DNA of 64,000 nucleotides from Nitrospira sp. CG24D (GTDB lineage Bacteria > Nitrospirota > Nitrospiria > Nitrospirales > Nitrospiraceae). A program made the position numbers and the translations under genes. Location of the stretch: NCBI GenBank assembly GCA_002869855.2, contig NEWQ02000012.1:1-64000 (forward strand). The letters are read 5' to 3'. A model generated the notes under the pieces. That model worked only from the letters and a program-made list of their open reading frames with translations, searched no databases and was not told the DNA's origin. This document shows, piece after piece, positions 35,163 to 42,178 of the stretch; position 1 is the first letter of the stretch; the number at the start of each line of letters is the position of its first letter.

Positions 35163-35258
35163 ATGACGCGCACGCACTGGATTCTGGTAGGAGCAATTGT
35201 GCTGGGTGTGGTGGTCGGAGTGTATCTCCTCTTCTTCTGTCCAACAGATTGTCACTGA
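35163..35258 (+). CDS. 31-aa single-span membrane peptide
   Basis: Reads MTRTHWILVGAIVLGVVVGV, then YLLFFCPTDCH: one transmembrane helix with a basic N-terminus and a short tail containing CPTDCH. AGAGGAGA lies about 6 nt upstream of the ATG, and a usp gene follows 18 nt after the stop. The strong ribosome site and the helix make a real gene likely. The Cys-x3-Cys-His tail might bind a metal or haem. Confidence 0.65.
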   Translation: MTRTHWILVGAIVLGVVVGVYLLFFCPTDCH

Positions 35259-35276
35259 GCAACAGAGAGGTCGCCG

Positions 35277-36140
35277 ATGAAATTACTGCTGGCCATCGAT
35301 GGATCTGATCAATCGTATGAAGCGGTTCGTGCGCTGAAGTATCTGGCCCGCGCTGAAGAGTTGCATATCCTGCATATCCTGGATGTCCCGTCACCGGCCT
35401 ATCCGATGATGGTGCCGGAAGTCGCGCAAGAACTCTACACGACCATCGAGCGCACGATGCGCGAAGATGGCGCCAGACTGCTGGATCGAATTGTGTCGCT
35501 CCTGCCGATGGACTGTGGCCCTGTGACCAAGCACATGGAGATCGGCTCACCGGCCGATCGGATCGTGGAGTATGCGGAGCAGCATCAGATCGAACTCATT
35601 CTTGTCGGAGCGCGCGGGCTTGGACCAATCAAGGAACGGTTGATCGGCAGCGTCTCCCATCGGGTGCTCACCTTCTCCAAGAGCGCTGTCCTGATCCTGC
35701 CGAACTTTGTGAAATCCCTGAAGCAGGTGCTGTTGCCGCTGCAAGGGTCACAAGACGCCGAGCGAGCGCTCGTGTTTCTCCGACAGCAGCCATTCCGGGA
35801 AGCCATCACGATCACTGCACTCACGGTGCTCCCGCAGACCAGGCCTCCCTGGCCGGTCGACGCCGTAGCGGAGCGGGAAATGGAAAGCCAGGCGCTCCGG
35901 AGCGCTGAAACCTTCATTAACTCCGTGGCTGCGGAACTGAAGCACATGGGCTACAACACCCAGGCGAAATCAACACTAGGTGTTCCGGTCGAGGCCATTC
36001 TCCAAGAAGCCAAGGCCATCAGTGCGGATCTCCTGATGATGGGGTCCCGCGGTCGCCACGGACTGAGCCGGATGGTGCTCGGCAGCGTCTCGCACGCCGT
36101 TCTCCATCATGCACAATGTCCGCTCTTGGTCTTCCACTAG
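35277..36140 (+). CDS. Tandem universal stress protein
   Basis: 287 aa, two UspA domains, with ATP-loop patterns VGARGLGPIKERLIGSVSH and MGSRGRHGLSRMVLGSVSH. GAGAGG lies upstream of the ATG. Followed 16 nt later by an FmdB-type gene. Likely nucleotide-binding stress protein, as its five relatives in this window. Confidence 0.93.
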   Translation: MKLLLAIDGSDQSYEAVRALKYLARAEELHILHILDVPSPAYPMMVPEVAQELYTTIERTMREDGARLLDRIVSLLPMDCGPVTKHMEIGSPADRIVEYAEQHQIELILVGARGLGPIKERLIGSVSHRVLTFSKSAVLILPNFVKSLKQVLLPLQGSQDAERALVFLRQQPFREAITITALTVLPQTRPPWPVDAVAEREMESQALRSAETFINSVAAELKHMGYNTQAKSTLGVPVEAILQEAKAISADLLMMGSRGRHGLSRMVLGSVSHAVLHHAQCPLLVFH

Positions 36141-36156
36141 CAGAGCCGCTGCTGAT

Positions 36157-36321
36157 ATGCCAATGTATGATTATAAGTGCCTCGACTGCGGCAAGGAATC
36201 ACTCATCGTGGTAACGCTGAAAGAACATGAACGCGGTGAAGTGCAATGTCCGTCCTGTGGCAGCAAAAAGCTCCAACAACTATTCACCTCATTTATTGCC
36301 CACACCACCAAAAAGAGTTGA
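36157..36321 (+). CDS. FmdB-type zinc-ribbon protein
   Basis: 54 aa: MPMYDYKCLDCG then CPSCGSKKLQQLF, the two CxxC knuckles of the FmdB family. By family knowledge a small regulator or zinc protein; its target is unknown. Its TGA overlaps the ATG of the cytochrome gene (TGATG), so the two are translationally coupled. Confidence 0.88.
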   Translation: MPMYDYKCLDCGKESLIVVTLKEHERGEVQCPSCGSKKLQQLFTSFIAHTTKKS

Positions 36322-36689
36322 TGATGCAGAAGACTTATCGAATACTCGTATCCGCCGCCTGTGTCAGCCTCCTACTAGGCGCGCTGTCCGCCGCCGCGCA
36401 GGATCTTCCCGCCGACCTGCCCCGCGGCAAGGCGCTGTATCAGAACCACTGCGCAACCTGCCACGGCCAGACCGGCTGGGGAGACGGCCCCGCCGCGGCA
36501 TCGCTCAGAGTCGCGCCAGCCAACTTTCATCTGTTTCGATCCTTTCTAAAATCCGATGAAGAGCTGCTGCGCACGATCGAACACGGGATCGTCTTCAGTC
36601 CTATGCATGCCTGGACCGGCAGCCTGACTGAGGGACAAATGATTGATGTCTTGGCTTATGTGCGACTGCTCTCTCAGCAAGGCAAGTGA
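36321..36689 (+). CDS. Small exported class I c-type cytochrome
   Basis: 122 aa. Signal peptide ending near ALSAAAQ (about 26). Haem motif CATCH at 44-48; the likely distal ligand is Met95 in FSPMHAW, inside the GI.FSPM.AW block common in single-haem cytochromes of respiratory chains. A longer frame upstream overlaps the FmdB gene and is discarded. Confidence 0.92.
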   Translation: MMQKTYRILVSAACVSLLLGALSAAAQDLPADLPRGKALYQNHCATCHGQTGWGDGPAAASLRVAPANFHLFRSFLKSDEELLRTIEHGIVFSPMHAWTGSLTEGQMIDVLAYVRLLSQQGK

Positions 36690-36749
36690 CAAACCGCCGT
36701 ACTTCCATCGACAATTGACCGTGAGAACGAACCACCAGAGGAGACCGAG

Positions 36750-38171
36750 ATGATTCATTCGGCAGTACGTCAGGGACTGTTCCTATTTATCGTATCCACC
36801 ATTGCCACATCTCCAATTTGGGCCGCCAGCACAACGCCTCCATCGAACCATGTCCAGCGATGCGAACAACCCCACAAGCAAGGCACCCTATCTGCAGCCG
36901 CCCTCCGCAACACGCTCCACGCACACCGGGAATGGCTCGAACAACGAGACAGCCCCGGGCATAAACGGGCGGATTTCTGTGGAGCCGACCTGCGACAGGC
37001 CGTCCTCGAAGGGGCCAATCTCGAACGCGCCCGGATGGAAGGCGTCAATCTCAGACAGGCCAATCTTAGGCAAAGCATCCTGACGCAAGCCAGTCTTGCC
37101 GGCGCCGACCTCACCAAAGCCAACCTCGAAGACAGCAATCTGGTCGGTGCGGATTTGCGTCATGCCAAACTGACGCATGCGAATCTCCACCGTGTGATCG
37201 GTGATGAAGCCGCGCTGTACAATGCCACGCTGTCCGGCGCGCAATTACACGATTCTATTTTCGAACGGGCCCATTTCGAGGGAGCCGATCTTTCGTCGGC
37301 CGATTTTACAAATGCGACGCTGGTCGACAGCTACCTGTACGGAGCCAATCTTCAGGGGGCGGTTTTAACCGGAGCCGATTTGATGGGTGCGGATCTCCGC
37401 AGGACGGATCTGTCGAAGGCCACAATGTTTCAGACCAACCTGCAGGGGGCGCTGCTGGATGGCGCTCGGTTGTATCGCGCCCGCATGATGGAAGCGGATC
37501 TGGAAAGCGCCTATCTGGATGATGCCGATCTGCGCCAGGCCGACCTGCGCGACGCCATTCTCCGCGGAGCGGATCTCCGTCATGCGAATCTGGAGGGCAC
37601 CCGTCTCTCACAAACCGATCTTGAAGGCGCCAATCTGGAAGGCGCGCGCCTCATCAAGGCCTCCCTCCAATCAGCAAAAATGCGCATGGTAATTCTCTAC
37701 AAGGCCATCATTGATCAGGCCGACTTTCGCGACGCCAACCTGCATCATGCCGTCATGATCGGTATACACGGCGCCGACGCCATCTTTACCAAAGCCGCTC
37801 TACACGAAGTCTATGCCCCCAAAGCGTCCCTGCCTCGAGCGCAATTCAATGAAGCCATCCTAGACTCAGCCAATCTCGTCGCCGCCGATTTGAGTGCTGC
37901 CAATTTCAGCCATGCCGACTTGACTCACGCCAATCTGCAGGAAGCCAAGCTACAAGGAGCCTCACTCAATGGGGCAGATCTCAGCGGCGCACACCTCGAT
38001 GCGGCCGATATCCATCAGGCAAATTTCTACGGAGCGAACCTAGCCACAGCGATCGGACTGACCCAAGCGCAGCTGGATACCGCCTGTGTCGATAACCAGA
38101 CTCTGTTGCCGGCGGAACTCAGCCGGCCAGCGCCTTGTGCCGTGACAAAGAAGAAAGCAGCAGGCCGATAG
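36750..38171 (+). CDS. Exported pentapeptide-repeat protein
   Basis: 473 aa. An N-terminal signal peptide (cleavage near IWAAS), a short helical segment, then from about 72 to 440 near-continuous A(D/N)LXX repeats (for example GADLRQAVLEGANLERAR), which fold as a right-handed quadrilateral beta-helix. Two Cys near the end (LDTACVDNQ and APCAVTKK) could form a disulphide. GAGGAGACCGAG precedes the ATG. Most pentapeptide proteins are cytoplasmic; this one appears exported. Partner unknown. Confidence 0.9.
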   Translation: MIHSAVRQGLFLFIVSTIATSPIWAASTTPPSNHVQRCEQPHKQGTLSAAALRNTLHAHREWLEQRDSPGHKRADFCGADLRQAVLEGANLERARMEGVNLRQANLRQSILTQASLAGADLTKANLEDSNLVGADLRHAKLTHANLHRVIGDEAALYNATLSGAQLHDSIFERAHFEGADLSSADFTNATLVDSYLYGANLQGAVLTGADLMGADLRRTDLSKATMFQTNLQGALLDGARLYRARMMEADLESAYLDDADLRQADLRDAILRGADLRHANLEGTRLSQTDLEGANLEGARLIKASLQSAKMRMVILYKAIIDQADFRDANLHHAVMIGIHGADAIFTKAALHEVYAPKASLPRAQFNEAILDSANLVAADLSAANFSHADLTHANLQEAKLQGASLNGADLSGAHLDAADIHQANFYGANLATAIGLTQAQLDTACVDNQTLLPAELSRPAPCAVTKKKAAGR

Positions 38172-38385
38172 CTAATTAGAGGGCAATGACGAGGGATGAG
38201 GAAGCTAAGAAGCAGCGCGGTGATCTTGGAGTGAGGAAATACCGCCAGAAGCGGAAGGAGTTGACGCAACATGCGGCCGGTGAAATCAGGCTAGAAATGG
38301 TTGTGGATTGGACTCCACCTAAGAACTCCAGCCGACACAGTTTCACCTTTCGAAGATGCCGAATGTGCCGTGCCGGAGTTCCAAC

Positions 38386-38408
38386 GCCTAACGAACAACC
38401 AGTTAGGC
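38386..38408. repeat. Short inverted repeat across a stop codon, with attC-like boxes
   Basis: GCCTAAC (38386-38392), 9 nt, GTTAGGC (38402-38408). The arms match the RYYYAAC and GTTRRRY boxes of integron attC sites, but the 9-nt spacing is far too short for a normal attC. It overlaps the stop of the zinc-ribbon gene on the minus strand and could simply be a terminator stem. Confidence 0.5.
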
Positions 38409-38582
38409 AGCGGCGGTTTCAACTTCTTTCGCGGCTTTGGCAGCGAGACTGTTTTTGCGATTGTTAGAGATTGTCCGATCAATGATCGCTCCACAATTGA
38501 CGCACTTCCAAGCATAGAACACCAGAAAGAAATCCGAGAAGCGCTCCAACATCATCAAGCCTTTGCATTTCGGACAACCCAT
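38403..38582 (-). CDS. Small zinc-ribbon protein (59 aa)
   Basis: MGCPKCKGLMMLERFSD then WKCVNCGAIID: two CxxC pairs forming a zinc ribbon, followed by a basic, Ala-rich tail. Start at 38582 has GGGAGGG about 7 nt upstream; a longer frame reads into AT-rich non-coding DNA. Proteins like this recur in Nitrospira genomes as far as I remember. Function unknown. Confidence 0.8.
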   Translation of the reverse strand: MGCPKCKGLMMLERFSDFFLVFYAWKCVNCGAIIDRTISNNRKNSLAAKAAKEVETAAA

Positions 38583-38923
38583 GATTTTTCCCTCCCCAGG
38601 TGAAAGTTGACGTATGCTTTGGGGGATTGAGCAAGTTACGATCCAGCATTTCAAATTTATAATTATCAATGACTTGTATGATGCAATACCAAAACTTGTC
38701 TCTGTGGAGACTACTTACACGTACATTATTGTACGCGTTGTCGCATTTATACGCTTGTCGCTGTTCGCAGCATCGTTTCTTTGAGAAATTTTCGACAATG
38801 CCTGCTCCAGCAAGTAATCTCAAAAGCGAAAATCATAGGGAGTCAGCTAGAATAATGAGTAAATTATCCAAATAAAATAATACTTTAATAATCATGTACA
38901 AATCTGAACAAACGGAGCCGACG
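38583..38923. other. AT-rich intergenic region with a palindrome
   Basis: Clearly more AT-rich than the rest of the window and without a credible gene. It separates a minus-strand and a plus-strand gene and should carry their promoters. A 16-nt palindrome, CGTACA-TTAT-TGTACG, lies at 38720-38735. Confidence 0.55.
38720..38735. promoter_or_regulatory. Candidate operator palindrome
   Basis: Perfect 6-bp arms CGTACA and TGTACG around TTAT, in an AT-rich divergent promoter region. The shape fits a dimeric repressor site; no regulator gene is adjacent. Confidence 0.35.
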
Positions 38924-39586
38924 ATGACGACCGGACCCGAGTGCAATGTCCAGGTAATCCTGCGAGACTTGGCACTTGAAGGCATCCTGGGCCTCCCACC
39001 AGACCCTAGCGGGATTATCGTCTTTGCTCACGGCAGTGGCAGCGGACGATTGAGTCCGCGAAACAATTTCGTCGCCCACCATCTACAGCAGAACGGCCTC
39101 GCGACGCTGCTGCTTGACCTGCTCACGCCGGACGAAGCCGAAGATCGACGGAAAGTGTTTGATATCGACCTGCTGGCAGATCGGTTATTGCTGACTAAGG
39201 CCTGGCTGGAAGAAGTACCGCGCACGAAGAAATTGGGGATCGGCTATTTCGGCGCGAGCACCGGAGCCGGCGCAGCATTGCAAGCCGCGGCGAGAGACTC
39301 CTCGAACATCCGAGCCGTCGTATCACGAGGCGGCCGGCCGGATCTGGCTGAAGCCTACCTACCCTCAGTGACCGCGCCTACCCTGCTGATTGTCGGTGGG
39401 TGGGATGAGCCGGTGATTGAGATGAACCAATCAGCCTACGAACTGCTGACCTGCGAAAAGAAACTCATCATCGTTCCCGGAGCGACACATCTATTTGAAG
39501 AACCAGGCACACTAGAACAAGTAGCGGAGCACGCGGGGAAGTGGTTTCGGCAGAATCTTCATCGAGAAGGGAGGGCCGGAGAATAG
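38924..39586 (+). CDS. Dienelactone-hydrolase-like alpha/beta hydrolase
   Basis: 220 aa cytosolic alpha/beta hydrolase. The oxyanion-side motif is FAHGSGSGRLSPRN, nucleophile Ser in GYFGASTGAGAAL, the acid Asp in VGGWDEPV and the His in PGATHLFEE. This set is common in hydrolases found beside phosphoribosyltransferase genes, but here none is adjacent. I start at the ATG at 38924, with CGGAG 8 nt upstream, not at 38894. Substrate unknown. Confidence 0.9.
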   Translation: MTTGPECNVQVILRDLALEGILGLPPDPSGIIVFAHGSGSGRLSPRNNFVAHHLQQNGLATLLLDLLTPDEAEDRRKVFDIDLLADRLLLTKAWLEEVPRTKKLGIGYFGASTGAGAALQAAARDSSNIRAVVSRGGRPDLAEAYLPSVTAPTLLIVGGWDEPVIEMNQSAYELLTCEKKLIIVPGATHLFEEPGTLEQVAEHAGKWFRQNLHREGRAGE

Positions 39587-39597
39587 CGAGAGGCTAT

Positions 39598-40128
39598 TTA
39601 CAGAAGCATCCTTTCCTTCACGAATGCCAAGATATGCTCCACAGCTTCACCTGTCTGTGCCTTCGTCGTATCGATCGTAAGATCGGGACGGAGCGGCGCT
39701 TCGTAGGGCTCCTGTAGTCCCGGCACAGTGCTGGACTCACCACGCTGGCCGCGCTGATATGTCCCCTTGTAGTCGCGCTGCATGCAGGTTTCTAACGAAC
39801 ATTCCACCGCTACCTCGATGAATCGGGGAATCAGAGCCCTGGCAAAATCGCGATACTCACGCCGGCTGGCCGTAGCATCGAAGATCACGGTCACGCCATG
39901 CGCCACCAGCTTCGCCCCCATCAACGCTAATGCGCGATAGAAGAGATCCCGCTCAGCCTGCGAGTAGGTCGCCTCGGGCGTGAGCACGCGTCGGACTTCA
40001 TCCGACTCCAACACTTCCACGGTCATACCAGAAGCTTCGAGCTGCGGTTTCAGGCCCCGCGCAATGGTGCTCTTGCCGGAAGCCGGCAAGCCCGTGATCC
40101 AGATGGCGAAACCTTGCGGTCGACTCAT
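39598..40128 (-). CDS. Adenylylsulfate-kinase-like protein
   Basis: 176 aa. P-loop GLPASGKST (13-21) and the APS-kinase blocks IFDATASRREYRDFAR, RDYKGTYQRGQRG and GLQEPYEAPLRPDL. Family members phosphorylate APS to PAPS. There is no sulfate adenylyltransferase gene in the window. It lies just downstream of an APH-fold kinase; the two could act together, and related fused proteins (APH plus P-loop kinase) are known, so a different substrate is possible. Confidence 0.85.
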   Translation of the reverse strand: MSRPQGFAIWITGLPASGKSTIARGLKPQLEASGMTVEVLESDEVRRVLTPEATYSQAERDLFYRALALMGAKLVAHGVTVIFDATASRREYRDFARALIPRFIEVAVECSLETCMQRDYKGTYQRGQRGESSTVPGLQEPYEAPLRPDLTIDTTKAQTGEAVEHILAFVKERMLL

Positions 40129-40213
40129 AAACAGAACCCCACTCTCAGCAATCAGCTTTCAGCATTGTTTTAGTCCGGAGTCTGCTGATCGCTGAAGACC
40201 GACAGCTTAGGAC
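40129..40213. repeat. Intergenic element with GCTGA/TCAGC-rich inverted arms
   Basis: TCAGCAATCAGCTTTCAGC (about 40146-40164) and the imperfect inverse GCTGATCGCTGAAG (about 40183-40196) can pair. It resembles in style the TGCTGAGT repeat upstream of hsdM and may be a dispersed intergenic element. Confidence 0.4.
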
Positions 40214-41299
40214 TCACCCGCAATACTCATTCACCCGTGACGGATCGAAACGCGGCGCGGCAAGGACCTGCTCCATAAACCGGAAGATGGTACGACGCAC
40301 ACCGATGGGCAACGTGGGATACCAGACCGGACTCGCCAGCACCAAGCCACGGAACGCAAAGAACGGCGCCGCTGTTGCCACAATATCCTCATCGCCGCTT
40401 GCTTCGAGATATTCCTCCCAAAAGAGCCTAAAGAGCACTTCGAAAGACCCCTTCAACCGTCCCCACCGGCACAACGAATAGAAGAGATAGTTGATCGTCA
40501 TGGATGTCACGTCATCCGCCGGTTCACCCCACTCTCCGCGTGAGCGATCCAGCACCGCAAAATCGACACCCTTTTTGAATAAAACGTTCCAGGGGTGAAA
40601 ATCCCCATGCACTTGCGACAATCGCTTCGTCTGCCGACGCAATCGCCACCGCCAACGGTTGGCGGCTTCCTCAATTCCGCGTAACAGGTCTTCCGTGATA
40701 AACCCAAACCGCTCCGGGTAACTGTCGGTCAGCCCCATGATGCATTCGCCATGACCGACCACCTCCCGCAAGCGGCGGCGATACAAATCGGCATCCCGCT
40801 TCTTATGCGCGTGGATCTGCGCCAGGTAACGCGCAAGGCCGATGGTCCGCTTGCGATCGAGTGGACGCAGCGAGCGCCCCTTGGCAAGTCGTTCCAGATC
40901 TTCGTGATAGCTCACCCCCTCGGTCCATTGATTCAGGACAAAGTACTCCCGCCCCTCGGCAACAGACAGCAATTTCTGTGTCCCGGTAAAGACGCCGACA
41001 TCGAGCGCCTTCACATGCCGCGGCAGCCGTTCATAGGACTCGTAGTCCCACAACATCGCCTGCGCCCGATCGGCCATATGCTCGTGTCCGAAAGGTCCGG
41101 GCTTCATGGTTTCCAACACAGCCGACCGTACATCGTTGCCCACACGGAACGTCAGCTTGACCGGTGTCCCATAGCCGTATTGTTTATGCGCACCTTCTGA
41201 ACTGGATTTTCCGATCACGCCGAACGACAGCAAAGCAACATCAGGCCCAAAGCGTGACTGGAGATACTCCTCAAGGGCCTGTTTTCTCAGCGTAGGCAT
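40214..41299 (-). CDS. Aminoglycoside-phosphotransferase-fold kinase
   Basis: 361 aa. The catalytic loop is VHGDFHPWN (His231, Asp233, Asn238) and the metal-binding Asp is in FAVLDRSRGEWGEPADD, the pattern of the APH/choline-kinase superfamily. Lys for ATP binding is harder to place. Fusion proteins of an APH domain with a P-loop kinase exist, and here the P-loop protein is encoded by the next gene, so a split version of such a pair is likely. Substrate unknown; antibiotic resistance is not implied. Confidence 0.85.
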   Translation of the reverse strand: MPTLRKQALEEYLQSRFGPDVALLSFGVIGKSSSEGAHKQYGYGTPVKLTFRVGNDVRSAVLETMKPGPFGHEHMADRAQAMLWDYESYERLPRHVKALDVGVFTGTQKLLSVAEGREYFVLNQWTEGVSYHEDLERLAKGRSLRPLDRKRTIGLARYLAQIHAHKKRDADLYRRRLREVVGHGECIMGLTDSYPERFGFITEDLLRGIEEAANRWRWRLRRQTKRLSQVHGDFHPWNVLFKKGVDFAVLDRSRGEWGEPADDVTSMTINYLFYSLCRWGRLKGSFEVLFRLFWEEYLEASGDEDIVATAAPFFAFRGLVLASPVWYPTLPIGVRRTIFRFMEQVLAAPRFDPSRVNEYCG

Positions 41300-41623
41300 A
41301 CAGAAGTGATACGCAAGTCACATTCCAATCGAGCAGTCATTTGAACGACCGCCTGCAACAGCGATCCCAGTGATGCACCCGACGTTCTCCATCCCCTGCC
41401 TCAGCTCACGGTGCTGCAAGTGGCGCATTGCGCTTCACCCGCATCACGACCACTGAGGAGAAATGCGCCAGTCTCCATTATTATTCACCCCGTGGGATGC
41501 ATACCCATTCGTCAATAATGTGAAAACGATGGCTTCTTTCCGACGCCTTTCCCACCCGGTGGGTTTGACGCAGGCGGCATCCAGCTTGCTGATAAGTAGT
41601 AATGAATAAAAGGAGGGCACCAG
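41300..41623. other. Intergenic region upstream of the HPF/CSD gene
   Basis: No gene seen. AAAAGGAGGG at about 41610 is the ribosome site of the next gene. The region is also the divergent spacer to the APH-fold kinase and becomes AT-richer near 41480-41610. Confidence 0.5.
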
Positions 41624-42178
41624 ATGGACTTAGAAATCCAAAGCCGCAATGTTGAGATGACGCCTCGTTGGAAGACGGAAATCGAAGCCCGCATGGAGGA
41701 CCTCCGGCGGGGTCATGATGACCTGACTCATGGCCGCGTGACTCTGACAAAGAACCGCCATCACAAGAAGCAGGACCACGTCGCCGAGGCACTCGTGGTC
41801 GTCACACTCCCAGGCCGCCATACCTTGACGGCCCGCAAAGAAGATAAAACATTCGAAGAAGCCATCCGGAGCGCCTTTGAAGCTGTAACCATTGAACTGC
41901 GAAAGTATCGCGAAAAACGCGCGGAGACCGAAGTGCGCCTGCCACCAGTTCCGCCCCATCGCGGAGTGATCTGCAAGCTCTTCCCTAACGAAGGGTACGG
42001 GTTCATCCTCCAGGAGGGCGGCGGGGAAGTATATTTTCATGCGAATGCACTCCACAGCCTCACATTCGAGCAGCTCGAAGACGGAACAGAAGTAGTGTTC
42101 GGACTGGAGCAAGGAAAGAAAGGCCCGCAGGCCACAACGGTACAGCCCCCTCCGACGGTCGCAGCGAAAGCATTCTAA
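41624..42178 (+). CDS. Ribosome hibernation factor (HPF/RaiA) fused to a cold-shock domain
   Basis: 184 aa. Residues 1-105 form the HPF/RaiA domain (MDLEIQSRNVEMTPRWKTEI; basic ribosome-contact patch TKNRHHKKQDH; ARKEDKTFEEAI). Residues 113-172 form a cold-shock domain with RNP1 GYGFI (124-128) and RNP2 VYFHA (136-140). The likely role is silencing of ribosomes with added RNA binding. A strong AAAGGAGGG precedes the ATG. The stop TAA abuts the ATG of the LonB-like protease gene, so both are made together. Confidence 0.92.
   Translation: MDLEIQSRNVEMTPRWKTEIEARMEDLRRGHDDLTHGRVTLTKNRHHKKQDHVAEALVVVTLPGRHTLTARKEDKTFEEAIRSAFEAVTIELRKYREKRAETEVRLPPVPPHRGVICKLFPNEGYGFILQEGGGEVYFHANALHSLTFEQLEDGTEVVFGLEQGKKGPQATTVQPPPTVAAKAF

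Noticed and set aside
36960..38070. 15-nt periodicity
   Set aside because: Explained by the pentapeptide repeats of the encoded beta-helix.
38186..38467. 93-aa plus-strand frame with a basic N-terminus
   Set aside because: Overlaps the zinc-ribbon gene antisense, ribosome site weak, no recognisable domain, and it runs through the inverted repeat.
40214..41299. Antibiotic-resistance aminoglycoside phosphotransferase
   Set aside because: Only the general APH kinase fold is present; pairing with a P-loop kinase points to a metabolic role.
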